A program made the translations under genes and the position numbers. DNA of 64,000 nt. Origin: Gonatopus flavifemur. Taxonomy: Eukaryota > Arthropoda > Insecta > Hymenoptera > Dryinidae. Under the pieces are notes generated by a model. The model was given only the letters and a program-made list of their open reading frames with translations, searched no databases and was not told the origin of the DNA. The stretch spans positions 21,142,001-21,206,000 of the forward strand of contig JAFFJZ010000003.1 in NCBI GenBank assembly GCA_018340375.1, given 5' to 3'. This document shows, in pieces, positions 36,001 through 48,700 of this stretch (positions are counted from its first letter, which is position 1; each line of letters begins with the position of its first letter).

Positions 36001-38474
36001 GGAGAATCAAAATTTCTCTGTTGCCTATCTCTGCTTACACGAAATTGAACTGAATATATTTGATGATTTGAGAAAAATATTCATCATTTTCATGGGATTG
36101 ATAATAATCTATAAACAGCAAAAAATATAGCGAGCGAAGATAAAACGATTCACATTGCTGATTTTAATTGTTTTACGATAGTTCGGTAGAACAGGGGGGC
36201 CGGGCCGTACATTTTGGTTTGGGAAGGTGGGTAAAAACTTTTAGAAAACTTTTTCGAATAGATTTGTATGAAGAAATTTTTTTTCTTCAAAATCTATGAA
36301 ATTCATTTTATCGGCGATAACAAATAGACAGAAAGATATGTTGTGCAGAGAAAGCGATGCTCGAAGTGTTATGAGAGCATTAAAAGATTCTGAAGTTATT
36401 CAATTTTCCCCCAATTTCTCTCGAAATTGAAAGGATGAAATCGAAAATATTGAGTACATGCATCTTTTTGTGATGCAAAGTGCTACGAAATTTCGCGATA
36501 ACTTCCCAACAACACGGAGCAATTGTTGTTGGGAAGTTGCTAGGAGGTTGCGTCGCCAAATGCGTAGCAGCGTGCGACAAACTTGATTTTTGGATACATG
36601 AAGCTATGATACGTTAGATCAATTAATCCTCCAACAACAAGATACAAACTGGCGCAGCAATATTGAAGCAACAGTTGCACTGCAACTTTTGGCCAGACTT
36701 CCTCGATTTTATCCTTTTAAAGAAATAGGAGAAATAAATGTAGTAATTTTGAAACTTCGGACTGCTCTAAAAAACAGATGTGTCCGTTGAGTGGATAGAG
36801 TTGACAAATTTTGACGATCTGGTCACCCTATTTATATACTTGAATTATCCATAACAATAATCTCAAGACCTGATTGCATAATTAATTCCAAGTTATTCGA
36901 TTGTTTTAAAATTAGGCCTTTCACCGTGACAGCACTTGTAAAAGCTGTGAGAACAACGATGATTGAACCTTCTTTTACATTGAGAGAAATAAAATTAGTT
37001 CATCTTATCAAAAGGACCTAACAATGACATAACCTTGAAACGAAAAATACTAATCTCTGAATTTTTCGATGTCATGTTATTTGCATAACTCAATTCCAAA
37101 CAATTAACCACATCAGTAATGCAAATACCACATGAATAATAATTTAGGATGTTGCTCCTTTTTATTCAAAGTACAAATATATTTTACTCAAAAAGTTCGA
37201 TGGCATAATGGAAACGGATCTCACTTCATTGATGTGATCGATGCTCAATGAAAGCTCATTTTCAAAGATGTGGTACCTGGATTGGGCTTTTGCAAAACAA
37301 TAATCAGAGTTTTACTTATGTTTTCTTTACTATCGATTCATCATAATCACGACAATTGTGACTCATTATGCAAGTTTCAAAAAAATGTTTCCTTTAGATC
37401 CCCTAACAGCACCGCAGTCCCAGAAGAATTCATAAAGAATTATTGGTATGAATTACTTATTGTATGTTTAATTGATATAAAATAGTCAAGATAACCAGCA
37501 TCTATTAGTAATAACTAACAATTTTTAATAGTAATTGATCAATTTAGTCATCATTAAAAAGACAAAAAAAGATGATTACCAAAAATGATTGGTTGGGTGG
37601 TCCTTTTTAACCATTTTTCTTAGATATCGATGATTAATATTTTCTCTCGGTGTCAGGGGGCTTCGTTTGCTTTTGTATTTGCTCCAATTTATCAACATTT
37701 TTATTGCGGAGGGAATTACGATATGAGGGGAATTCAGATAAATTTGAGCTCGTCATGACGGGAACACGATTGAATTCAATTGGCAATGCTTCGGGAAGCT
37801 CAACTGTATGTAAGCATATTTGATCAGCCAGAATGCAAAATTGTAATCCATAATCGAGAATGAAATATATCTACATAACCTTGTTAACATCATGCGTCAA
37901 CTAACATAGCTATACGACGATATATGATTCGTAACATAAAATGAAAGTAATTCCCAAACCTTATTAGTCTCTTGTATCCCGTTGTCATTGAAAATTAAAA
38001 TTAATTTCAATGACATTGTTATGAAATGCTTTAGCTTATCTGTCGAAATGTATTTCTATGGAATGTCTATTGAGGTTGGAAAACACGTAGGCTGAATATA
38101 AAAGGATCGGAAAATTATTTCACGGCCAAGTTCAGTTGGAATTCTTATTGAATATGATGTTTTATAGGAAAGATAATATGAAAATGATCCGATGATAAAA
38201 TATCCAGATCGAGTGAATTTAATAATGAAAAAATTGTCAAACCAAATGTAAACAATTGAGCAAATGTGACTTCAAAAAAATTACTTACAATGTATCAGTA
38301 TTTTATCAGTATGTTTGTTTTTGAAAATATTTAAATATTCAAATCCATTTACATTCATGAAAAATTTTGATGAATCTCAGCCGTACAGTGATTTATTGCC
38401 GAGTTTACATCTTCTGATGGATTAATTATACTTCAAAATGCAGCATTTCCATTACTTTATTGCATGAATCTCAT

Positions 38475-38658
38475 ATGAAGCTGAAACTGGCAGCCGTAGT
38501 AGAGCTATGTAACTTTTGATTAAACGTTATTTAAGATTTGTTTATAAACAAAAATCGATCAAGTAGCATCCCATTGAACGTTCCAAATCCTTGAATCTTC
38601 AATAAACGTTTAATGTACAAACTTATATATGACGATCATCTGCCAGTTTCAGCTTCAT
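38475..38658. mobile_element. hairpin MITE family X, copy 2
   Basis: ATGAAGCTGAAACTGGCAG and CTGCCAGTTTCAGCTTCAT are exact inverse ends; ATTAAACGTTATT and AATAAACGTTTAAT pair inside. Confidence 0.85.
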
Positions 38659-39384
38659 GAATTTTATTTGTGATGTTTTCTCGTCCAGTCATAATATCAA
38701 ATGTAATACCCAAGAAAACTGAATAAGTGCGATGTAATGGAGGGTTGATAGCCCTGGATCGGTATACGAAGGAAAAATTTTGAATTTTTTACAGGAAGTA
38801 AAGAAAGTGATTTTAGTGATATGTATCTAAATTTGATCGGAAAAATTGGATTTGCTTTCTCTCAAAAAATATATTTCATATCCGGAAGAAAAGAGTAAAT
38901 TTTTGGTTCCAAGTTTTTCTCGATTGAAAGTAGTAAAACTGAATCTTTATTTCTAAAAAGTAGATCAGACAATGAATGGAAGCATCTGAGAATACTTCTC
39001 AATAGATTCAAGGATGAAATAAAATATATCACAGTTTATATCATTAGTTTTTGATTAAAAATTATGTTTCACTAACGAAAAATACCTAAACCATCAACAA
39101 TTCTACATACAATCTTTGCATGATGTTGAAAATTCCGTTTTTGGCATCATTTTAGCGACTGCAGTGCTATTCAAATGGAGTGTTCAAATGTCTGGGTAAC
39201 GAAAAAAACAGTTTAGTCTGGGAACGAGCAGCTATGAAGAAGGTTTACGTAGACTCAAATACAATCACTTTTTTATTCTTTCTAAAATTTGAGCGAATCA
39301 AAGTTCAAACGTTAACTCAATCTCAAAAACTCATGGATACAGTCCGACGATGCAGCTACGATATCCCATATAATCCCTCACCGC

Positions 39385-39505
39385 ACTGAGGAAAATGGTG
39401 TTGCTATTTGGATAGCTAAAAATGAGCTGCGGCAACAAAAGTTATTGCTATAGAAGCTGAAATTTAGCTGTTGCAGCAATATTTCCGGCTATCCAAATGA
39501 CTAGA
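39385..39505. repeat. short inverted repeat
   Basis: ATTTGGATAGCTAAA.. pairs with ..GGCTATCCAAAT; inner GCTGCGGCAAC and GTTGCAGC also pair. Confidence 0.5.
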
Positions 39506-40602
39506 AATTATTCTTTGCTTTACGATCTCCAGATCTCCTTCAGAAATTCTGAAAAAAATCTAGGATGTGTTTTCCGTCATCAATTTTCATCATCCGATGA
39601 TGTACCAAACAAAAAACAAAACTTTTGTATGAATTTGAACCACCCTATTACATATTTAATAATATTTATTTTTCATTTTTATTCCAATGCGCCGTGGATG
39701 CAAAACTACTTTTCCTTGTTCCACCAGAAATCTATTCTAGTGTTCACTAACCATCGATTGACGATGTTAACAATTTAACATGGATCTGATTGATGTTCAA
39801 GTGTTTTTTTTCAAAGAAACATTCACAGATCAAGACATCGAATAAGAACAATTGAATAGGATGATGTTGAATTTGAAATGACGCTAGATCCCAAAATTTT
39901 TTATCGGTAAAATGACAACTAATCATGTTCAACTAAGCATCGATGTTCGCGATGCCAAACATCGATACCCGTTTATCGGATGACACATAGATGTGCCATG
40001 AATGTTTAGTGAACACTAACCTATTCTCGGCAATTTTGAATTTCAGTTCCATCAAGCAAGCCTGTGATTCATGCTAAGATAAGTTTTATCTCTCAAGCAA
40101 CTTTCGACAAAGAGAACGGTTTCGGGTAATAAAAGCCGAGAAGAGTGAGATTCCAGCCCTTCAAATTGGTATTGTCTATCGAGTTAGGTATTTCCCGTAC
40201 CAATTTATTTCATTTCAAATACTTTCTAATGGAAATGTATTCCTGGAAAAATCAATTCTTCATTGAATCAAGAACAATCTTCAATCACTCTCGATAATTC
40301 AGTTAAAAGTGAAATTTGGTATTTACGCGCAAAATTTTCAATTGATTATCAATTCCCATTCGATTCTATTGGATTCAATAGGATTTAATCGAAAACGTAG
40401 ATAAAATTTCAACTCAAATATGATCTACGATGCCCGATTCATGGGAGATTATTATTCCTGTTTCCGTTTTTTTTCTCTCCCGCACGTTCAATATTTGTTC
40501 TTTAGCGTTTTTCTAATCAAGTTTTGCTTGAAAAATTCAAAATGAAAAAGATCGATGTGAATTTTCAACTCGAGGAAAAACAAATCGGTCTGATAGATAT
40601 TA

Positions 40603-40815
40603 CCGCGCTGAAAAAACGTTTGTTTCGGCAAAACAAAATTTTTGTTGAAATGAACGCAAAGAAACTTTTTTTCGTTGGCTGAAATAAAATTTAATTATTG
40701 TGAACCAAATTTTCTTCACCCCAAATAAATTTTATTTCAGCCAACCAAAAAGTTTCTTTGCGTTCATTTCAACCAACATTTTGTTTGGCTGAAACAAACT
40801 GTGTTTTCAGCGCGG
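40603..40815. mobile_element. hairpin MITE, CCGCGCTGAAAA termini
   Basis: CCGCGCTGAAAA.. and ..TTTTCAGCGCGG ends; GAAATGAACGCAAAGAAAC has an exact inverse mate. Arms are about 95 bases. Confidence 0.85.
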
Positions 40816-41542
40816 GCAATAAATTATCCAAGAATGACCAATTACACAAACCCATGAGTCAGTAAGGCTAGGAACACGTCACGCATAGGTATGGGACTCG
40901 TATGCAGTGTTGCAATTGTAGCCACATTAATTATCTTTCCACCACGGAAAATTTTGACCCGTCATTAAACCACAAATCTAGCCACATGAAGATTTTTAGC
41001 CAGATTTTTGCTAGAAATGCTGTTTTGCTACACATGTTTGTTATGCTGGCCTGCAATGCCGAATTTTCCTTGGTCCAGCGTTTTTTTGACCGAACATCGG
41101 TAAGCTGTCAACATCATTGCTCCGGACTTCCAAAGACGGATGAAAAGAGCTGATCACTCGTATTCCACTTGTCGATGTTCGGTCCAAATATTTTTGGTTC
41201 ATTCAGCATTTGGCGCATTGAACACATCCTTTCAAAAAAATCTCCCATCAACACGTGTAGTCACGATGACATTCTAATGCCATCATTGTCACCTCCGATG
41301 ATGTCATGGTGAGGTCATGGATATGTCATTCCGCATCACGATAACGACATCATGACTAAGTTGTGTTTCGGAGGAAGCCACTTGATCCTAGCTGTGTCAA
41401 CTTAGTTTCAGAACCGAATAGGTTCCAGCTGGTCCCAGTTGCAGACCATGATGAGTGATTAGTGTGAGTTACTGATATGATGGCTGGTCCAACAATCAAT
41501 CTAGGATCAACTTAGTTCCAGCTGGGCTTCAAGAAATGGACA

Positions 41543-41862
41543 AAATTTTACTACGTACTTTCTGATCCACTAAACAATAAATACAAATTTTAAATCCACA
41601 ATGATGAAGTGAATCACTTGAATTGAGCTTTGAATATGCACTTGAAACTGCAAATGATTACTGAAAATTATGCAAACGATTATAAACATATTAACCTACA
41701 AATATTCATAATTTTTCAACTTATTTCTTCTCGTTGAGGAATGTGTTTTCAGCTTTGAATTTATATTTAGAGCCAAATCCTAGCAGTGAAATTTATTGCT
41801 GTATATTTAAAATTTGTGATTATTGCTTAGTTGTTTAAAAACTACGTAGCAAAATTTTGTTC
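41543..41862. mobile_element. imperfect hairpin repeat
   Basis: ACAAAATTTTACTACGTA pairs with TACGTAGCAAAATTTTGT; CAAATTTTAAAT words pair inside. The loop is long and diverged. Confidence 0.6.
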
Positions 41863-42845
41863 GTTTTTTAATCCTCCATGGCTCCTAATTCCTTTCAAAT
41901 GTACTGAAATCTGGGTGATTTAGAAAAATTAAGGCGACGCACGTCTTTTTGGCATACAAGGATCAACTACAGAACATCCTCAAGAAAATATCCGGAATAT
42001 GATTGTGTTGTAAATGCAAACAACCTAACAAACTGATCACTGAGTATTTACCTGACTGAAAAATTGAACAAACAGTAAACAGTACTCCTAAGCAGCACAG
42101 AAATTGGAAAAGAATTCTTAAAAATTCCTATTGAATTATCCAAGCTTCAGTCGGATTCTTAATGAACTCTCTAATAGGGGTGGACTCTTAAGCAACATTC
42201 AAAAATAGTAAATATCATTGAATTTTACGATCTTCTAAGACAAATTTCTACATCAAGTGAAGTGTGGGTATGGAATAGTTGGAAATAACACATTTGGGAG
42301 GCTGAAATTGATTGCATCCAGGACATAAAGCAATTTTTCTGCACTGAAGACCAAGATAAGACAAAACCTTGTTCGTGACTGCAACAGTTTTGAATAAACC
42401 TTTGAGTGTCCAAAAATTTTCTCCCATTTCATTGACCCAACGAATTTTGCATTAGAACTGGTAAAATTGAGTTTTGTTGGTTTTACTCGAGAGTCTAGAG
42501 TCCCCAGCCGTACTCTCTAATTTGGCATGTTGTCTGGACTTTGATTTTAGAACAGAGGGCATAAATTCAATAATAAAATCAATTCACTGATCAAATGTTG
42601 ATGTTTCAGTAGCGTGGAATGAGTGTTTTCAATATTGTCCCAAATGGTTAGTCAGTCTTTTATGAACCGAAAGATGATTTACGTATACGTTTTTGCCTGC
42701 CAATAGCAACGATGGTTGCAAAATAGTAATTTCAGCACATTGTACAACCCATTCCAGTATATTATACAAGTCAATAGGATACGCTTTTCTTCAATGGCAA
42801 TGTCAATTTAGCAGCTTTGATGAGTAATGAGATCGACTTTACAAT

Positions 42846-43006
42846 ATGAAGCTGAAACTAGCAGCCGATTGTTGTAGCTTTTGATTAAACGCCGTTGAAG
42901 CTTTGTTTACTCCAGAAATTGATTGAGTAATATCCCACCGGACGTTTCAGGTGCTTAAATTTTAAATAAAAAGTTATAACAATCGGCTGTCAGTTTTCAG
43001 CTTCAT
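42846..43006. mobile_element. hairpin MITE family X, copy 3
   Basis: ATGAAGCTGAAACTAGCAGCC and GGCTGTCAGTTTTCAGCTTCAT ends; TTTTGATTAAACG matches the other two copies. Confidence 0.8.
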
Positions 43007-45279
43007 CTTCACAACGATTGGCTTGTTGTTAGGAATTTCTAGAAATTTTGCTGAAAATCCCTAGTTTTGTGCTAACAAAGAGGTTTAGCTACAAGAGACT
43101 CTAGAATCTAAGAGAGAGAGAGCTAGCATCTAGCCACAAGTTAGCCCCAAGAGGGAAAACTCTGTTCACCGATGGCAACACTGCTCGTATGGCTCAAACA
43201 AGGCACGAAATTCCAAATTTGCGGGTCGCCAAGGGCCATACGTGTCCCATGTTTATGCACTACTTGGTCCTATCGCGATGTACATTTTTATAGAAACTTT
43301 GTAAAGAATTTCAAAATACTTTTTTAATGATACGAAAACAAAATTCAACTTCAAATTCTTTGGCAGAGGAAAAAGGCTGAAGAAAAATAATTCTTAACCT
43401 TTGCGTTTGAAGTTTCAATATTTACACATTGCAGCAAAGTTGTCTGTAATGAATGATACGATATTAATGAAGGATGAAACTTGATCACTAAAAATGTTAA
43501 GAATATATGACAAGTGGAAGACCTTGTAACTGTAGCAAATCATCAGATATAGTATATTATGTTGTTTGCATAAGTACCGAAGAGATTAGTTAATAATTTA
43601 AATTCAATCTTTTATCATATCAATAACATGATGTGAGGTCCACAAATTTTTTCGTATAAAATGATAGATAATGATAAAACATTTTGATAAGCCAGTTATA
43701 TGAAATTTTCCAATCTTTCCATTTTATTCAAAATTCAATGCTCGCAGCTGTTCTCTGTTCCCCTGTAACCCTTCTGCTTTGGATGTTTACGTACAACCTA
43801 TTCTGAAACTCACTCCTATACGTAAGATTATTTAAAAAACCTTGAATCGTGAAGTCTGTTCGTACTTGGAATGTTTGATTTTAATTTTTGAGATATTATA
43901 GAATCTAATTAATACTTTTGAAGACACTTTGTGGAAGTCGATCTAAAGTCTATGATCTATCTAAACATACCTCCACCTTAACAAATAAATAATACAATCG
44001 TCATGCAAATATTTGTTTCGTATATACCAATCGATTCTAAATTATTCTCATTTTAATTTTGTATTCTTTTCATGTTGAAATATTTTTATTTGATTAAAGT
44101 TGAGGTACTATTCTATTGATAATATTATATCATTACTCGATATTGTATAAAACACTGTAGATCGAATTAGATTTGAAAATGCGGTACAGATTTGGAGAAT
44201 TTCGCTACACAATTATCGACCAATGCGATATTTTCAAGGGACAAAAGAGATCCACCATATATAATCGCTATATACGTCTCAGATAAATATTTGCACGTAT
44301 ATGTTGTGTACGACATAAAAATAAACTGTAGAGATGTGTATTACAAACCATATTGTTTACCTATTATTCAAGTTTTAAGGATCAAGTATAAAGCAGATTT
44401 GACATCGAGGCTTCACATCAAGCAGATTTTTGTGAATTCATCGTTGAATGTGAGATGAAATGTTACCAGTAACATTACATTAGTGTGAGAGTATAGAAAA
44501 AAGGATTGACATGTCAAAGCATTATGAAGATTTACTGTGATAAGTGATTGGATATTGACAAGCCGCGTAATATAATCACTTGAAAAATGTTGACAATATA
44601 TAGCAAGTGTTGAGCTTATACGTGTATATAAATGTATGTGAATATAAAATATATTATATATATATATAGATATATATACACACACATACTTGGAAAATTG
44701 TATCTTTTGCACACACCGGTAAAATACATCACATGTAGTACACATGGATACAATAAGTTCGTGTTAAGAGGGGAGGACAAACACTGCAGAAACCTACACG
44801 CACACAATTACGTACCTACACAACATAGCCGCATCAACTGCGAAATCACATAAGTGCATACACAGAAAGAGACAGTCATAAACGTGCTCATATAGACAGA
44901 CAGGAATCACAGTAATGTGACATCTATCCCAAAAATATAGTGTTGGGGCGTAATTTATGAAAGACAGTTGGGAGAAGGAACGATTATTCTGGTATGAGGA
45001 TTTCTAAATGATCATTTGAAATTCATAATGATTGGGAAAAAAAGAAAAAGATTTTCTCAAATGATAGTAGATACTTGTCATGCGGAGGTGCGTGAACAGT
45101 GCACCTATAATCTTTGATTGCTTCAGCTCGTCTAAGAATAAAGCACAAATTTAAGCGTGAGAGTTTCTATTATAATTGTAGAGAAAAGGTGATAATTCAA
45201 AGATTTTCTTACATTGACAAACAACACTCATAATCAATTCGATCAGCCGGTACTCACATTTGTGTCGAAGAAAATTGTC

Positions 45280-45698
45280 CGACTACACCCAAATAATCAC
45301 CATTTTTTTACTACTCGTTGCGCTCTCTCGCGGTGCTATGCGGAGTCCAACTCAAGGAGTGTTTACGATAACTCCGTGTGCGCGCGTGGAAGAAAAACAT
45401 TGGGGATTTCTAGTTAGTTTTACGCGTAACTAGAATTTCGATAATAGGAATCAATCGGAATCGTTCTAGAGAAGACGGAACGAATGTGAAATCCTTCCAA
45501 GAATTTTCTACGAGAAATATCCCACGCGAATGGTTTTTCCAGGATTATTCCAACGGAACGAATTCCCATTCATGGAAGTCGAGCCTCAAATTTGATGACC
45601 ATTCGATCACCTGGCGGGTGCTAGAGGGTTTATCATACCTACCACAATATTTCCCTCTTGCTGATTTATTCAGCTTTAGTTTAGTGCAAATATTAAAA
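45280..45698 (+). promoter_or_regulatory. probable UBE2L3 promoter and 5' UTR zone
   Basis: Locally richer in C, G and CpG than the surroundings (GCGCTCTCTCGCGGTGCTATG, TGTGCGCGCGTGG). No TATA box or start site can be fixed from sequence alone. Confidence 0.3.
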
Positions 45699-45725
45699 AT
45701 GGCAGCAACCAGAAGGTTACAAAAG
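45699..45725 (+). CDS. UBE2L3: UBE2L3 exon 1
   Basis: Nine codons, MAATRRLQK, ending in AAG|GTAATT, phase 0. Same boundary position as in vertebrate orthologues: the next exon opens with Glu-Leu. Confidence 0.93.
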
Positions 45726-48700
45726 GTAATTTTTGAAGTCCCTATGAATACAACATGTCACGCTCATGAACACTGCTCTGAAAAATTATAGTTATGTAAA
45801 TTCCAAATACAATGCCATTTTAATTGAAAATGCAAACATGTAGGTTTTTGTCGTTTCTTTTCCCAATTTCTTTATTCACAAACATCAGGAGAAACTCCAA
45901 TTTTTCTCACTATCTGTTTTTTGTCTTGGAATTTCATCATAAGAATTCCAATATAATTTCATTATCCAAAGAATCAATGACTAATTAGTTCAACTCGATG
46001 GTATCAATTTCTCAAATGTCTGAATCTGATTTTTTTCAGGAGTTAGGGGACCTGAGAGCCTCGTCTATGAAAAATTTTACAAATATACAAGTCGATGAAT
46101 CTAATATTCTGACTTGGCAAGGACTTATATTGCCGGTATTTATATATATATTCTATAAAATTTGACTATATACCTAACCTGTTGTCGTTCATTTACAATT
46201 ATTACAATCTCAATCTGATTCGATTTTTCTTCTTATCGCTCAAGTTTCATCATTCAAATGAATTTGGAAATGATGTGTCGAATTGGATTATCACGAGGCA
46301 CAAAGAAGAGTCGTTTGGTATTTTGATTTTGAGAGTGTGCAAAAACAATCATCGATATTCTTATCGATAGGCTATTGCTTTGTATTGAAATTTCCAACGA
46401 CAACGATTCCAGTTGTATCAATTTTCTCAGAAGGCAGGACCTTATTTTTGTCTTTCATATATTTATATGTAAAGGCATATGAGAATTGAAAGTTATCGTA
46501 TCCCTTTTGTAATTGCAATTTCAGTATACACTTTTTTTGTTTGATCAAAAACCAGAATTTTATCCAAATTCCAACAGAAAATATAAGCGATCGTCGAGTC
46601 AATGAACGTAGAGCCCTACATTTCACTTGGATTTTAATCATAAACGTTCATTCATCTTGATGAACTATTCCAGTTATCGATAACTGATATTTATTTTGGA
46701 TCGAATCAAATATTCCATATGAATTGAATATAAAACCAATAATATTCATCGGAAATCAATTTTGATTGCGAATATCGTAAATGACTGACAATATAATCTA
46801 GATCGATTGAGATTTGAAACTTCATGGTCCATTCTTATATAACAGGATAATCCACCGTATAACAAAGGAGCGTTTCGTATCGAAATAAATTTTCCTGCAG
46901 AATATCCTTTTAAACCTCCGAGAATTAATTTTAAAACAAAAATTTATCATCCGAATATAGATGAAAAAGGACAGGTATGTTTACCTATCATAAGTGCTGA
47001 AAATTGGAAACCAGCGACAAAAACGGATCAAGGTTAGTGATTGATCAATTTATTTTTAATCCAATGTCAGTTTTATTATTTTCAAGATGGAAAACGAAGA
47101 ATGAAAAAAATATCACTCGTGTATGTTATATGTTCTTAACTGATTGCTATGTTACAGGGCTTGTAATAATAGACCTTAAAGTAAAAAAATATAAATATAA
47201 ATAGAAATGACTCGTCGGGAAAAGTTTTTAATCTTCGATTTCACGAATTTTGAAAATGAATATCATCGATTTTAACGTTTCAACGTTACTTCAAGTTGAA
47301 ACAAAAGAAACATCTACCATGAGTTTTACTCATATTTGAGGTTCAGACAAATCAGGAAGACTGTGGGAGATCAAAATTTGACTGAACAGTCCGGGAATTC
47401 TCCGGAAAATGAACAAAAATTCATCAAAATACAAATATTCCTGCATCAAATTGTTTACAAAAGAATATCGAGGAGAGATTTTCAATGAGTGTTTTGAATC
47501 GATAAATCAATATGGATCTACAATTTTCAATCATATGTGTAGCTTTGGATGGAAAAGAAATTATACTTCAATGATGGTTTGCGATAATGTAAAAACTCAC
47601 TCTAGAAAATTTGAGAAAAACAGCATATTATTGAAAACTATTGAGATAATTATATTTCTATTCACAACCATATAAATCATCGAAAACTGTAAATCAACAG
47701 TGAATAACCGATTCAAAATTTCATATTCTATAGTCATCATCATGAAGTAATCAGTCTTATGACTGGTTTGATGAAATTCTCCAATCCTGTCTATTATCCA
47801 CTAAACGCTTAATTTTTACATATCTATGACAACCCTTATCTTGCATAATTTGCTTCATATAACTTAATCTAGGTCTACCTTTGTGAGTTTTACCATTCAT
47901 TTTTCCTCCTAATATTGTTTCCAATAAACTATCATGCTTTAATATGTGTCCTATCAAATTACTTCTTCTTTTCACGACATGTTTCAAAAGACTTCTTTGT
48001 TCATTTACCTTCTCAAGTACTTCTTCATTCTTTACTTTCTCTATCCACTTTATTCTAATCTTTTGATTTTCGTTCTTCTTGACGTTTTCGCTGTTGTGCG
48101 AATCAAAAATTTTGTTTTGTCCTTATTTACATTCATACAATAGTTTTCTAGTAATATTGTGTTTATGGTGTTGAGAATATTTTTTAACTCAGCACCACTC
48201 GTAGCTAATATAGCTATGTTATCCGCAAATCTCAACATGCTTACATTTTCTCCCTCAATCTGTCATTTCAATTGCACTTGCTCCTTCACTTCGTTCATCG
48301 CTTCTTCTATATACAAATTGAAAATCAATGGTGATAATGAGCATCCTTGTCTCAGTCCTCTTTTAATTTGTGCTTCTCCTTCTTGACCCTCTATTTCTAT
48401 TATTGCGGTTTGATTCTTATATAATTCATATATTATTCTCCTATCCTTAAAATTAATTTCTACATTTTCCAAAACCGCGAACATTTTCTCCCAATCAACA
48501 TTATCGAATGCTTTTTGTATATCTACAAAACCTAGATACATAGATTTTTTCAACTCTAGTCTTTTCTCTACTACTGTTCTAAGTGCTAAAATTGAAAATA
48601 TTCTATAGTAAAACATAATTTTTTTCTATCAGTTAAATTTTTTGTTTTCTCTGAATTTGTAACAGTGAAATTTTAGAAATTTATACACTGAGGGGAAAGA

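Larger units (their letters stand above)
33013..45698. other. 12.7 kb between WNK start and UBE2L3 start, no gene seen
   Basis: No frame longer than about 90 codons, and none with recognisable content. It must hold both promoters, as WNK and UBE2L3 are divergent. AT-rich microsatellite sequence lies at 33105-33180 and 44640-44690. An imperfect TGGGTTTTAC-like tandem lies at 35380-35470. Confidence 0.6.

Noticed and set aside
40860..43260. Possible 2.4 kb element with GTATGCAGTGTTGC and GCAACACTGCTCGTATGGC at the ends
   Set aside because: The inverted match is short and imperfect and the flanks show no target duplication.
44632..44853. Overlapping Tyr/Ile-rich frames on both strands
   Set aside because: Products of TA and CA microsatellite sequence.
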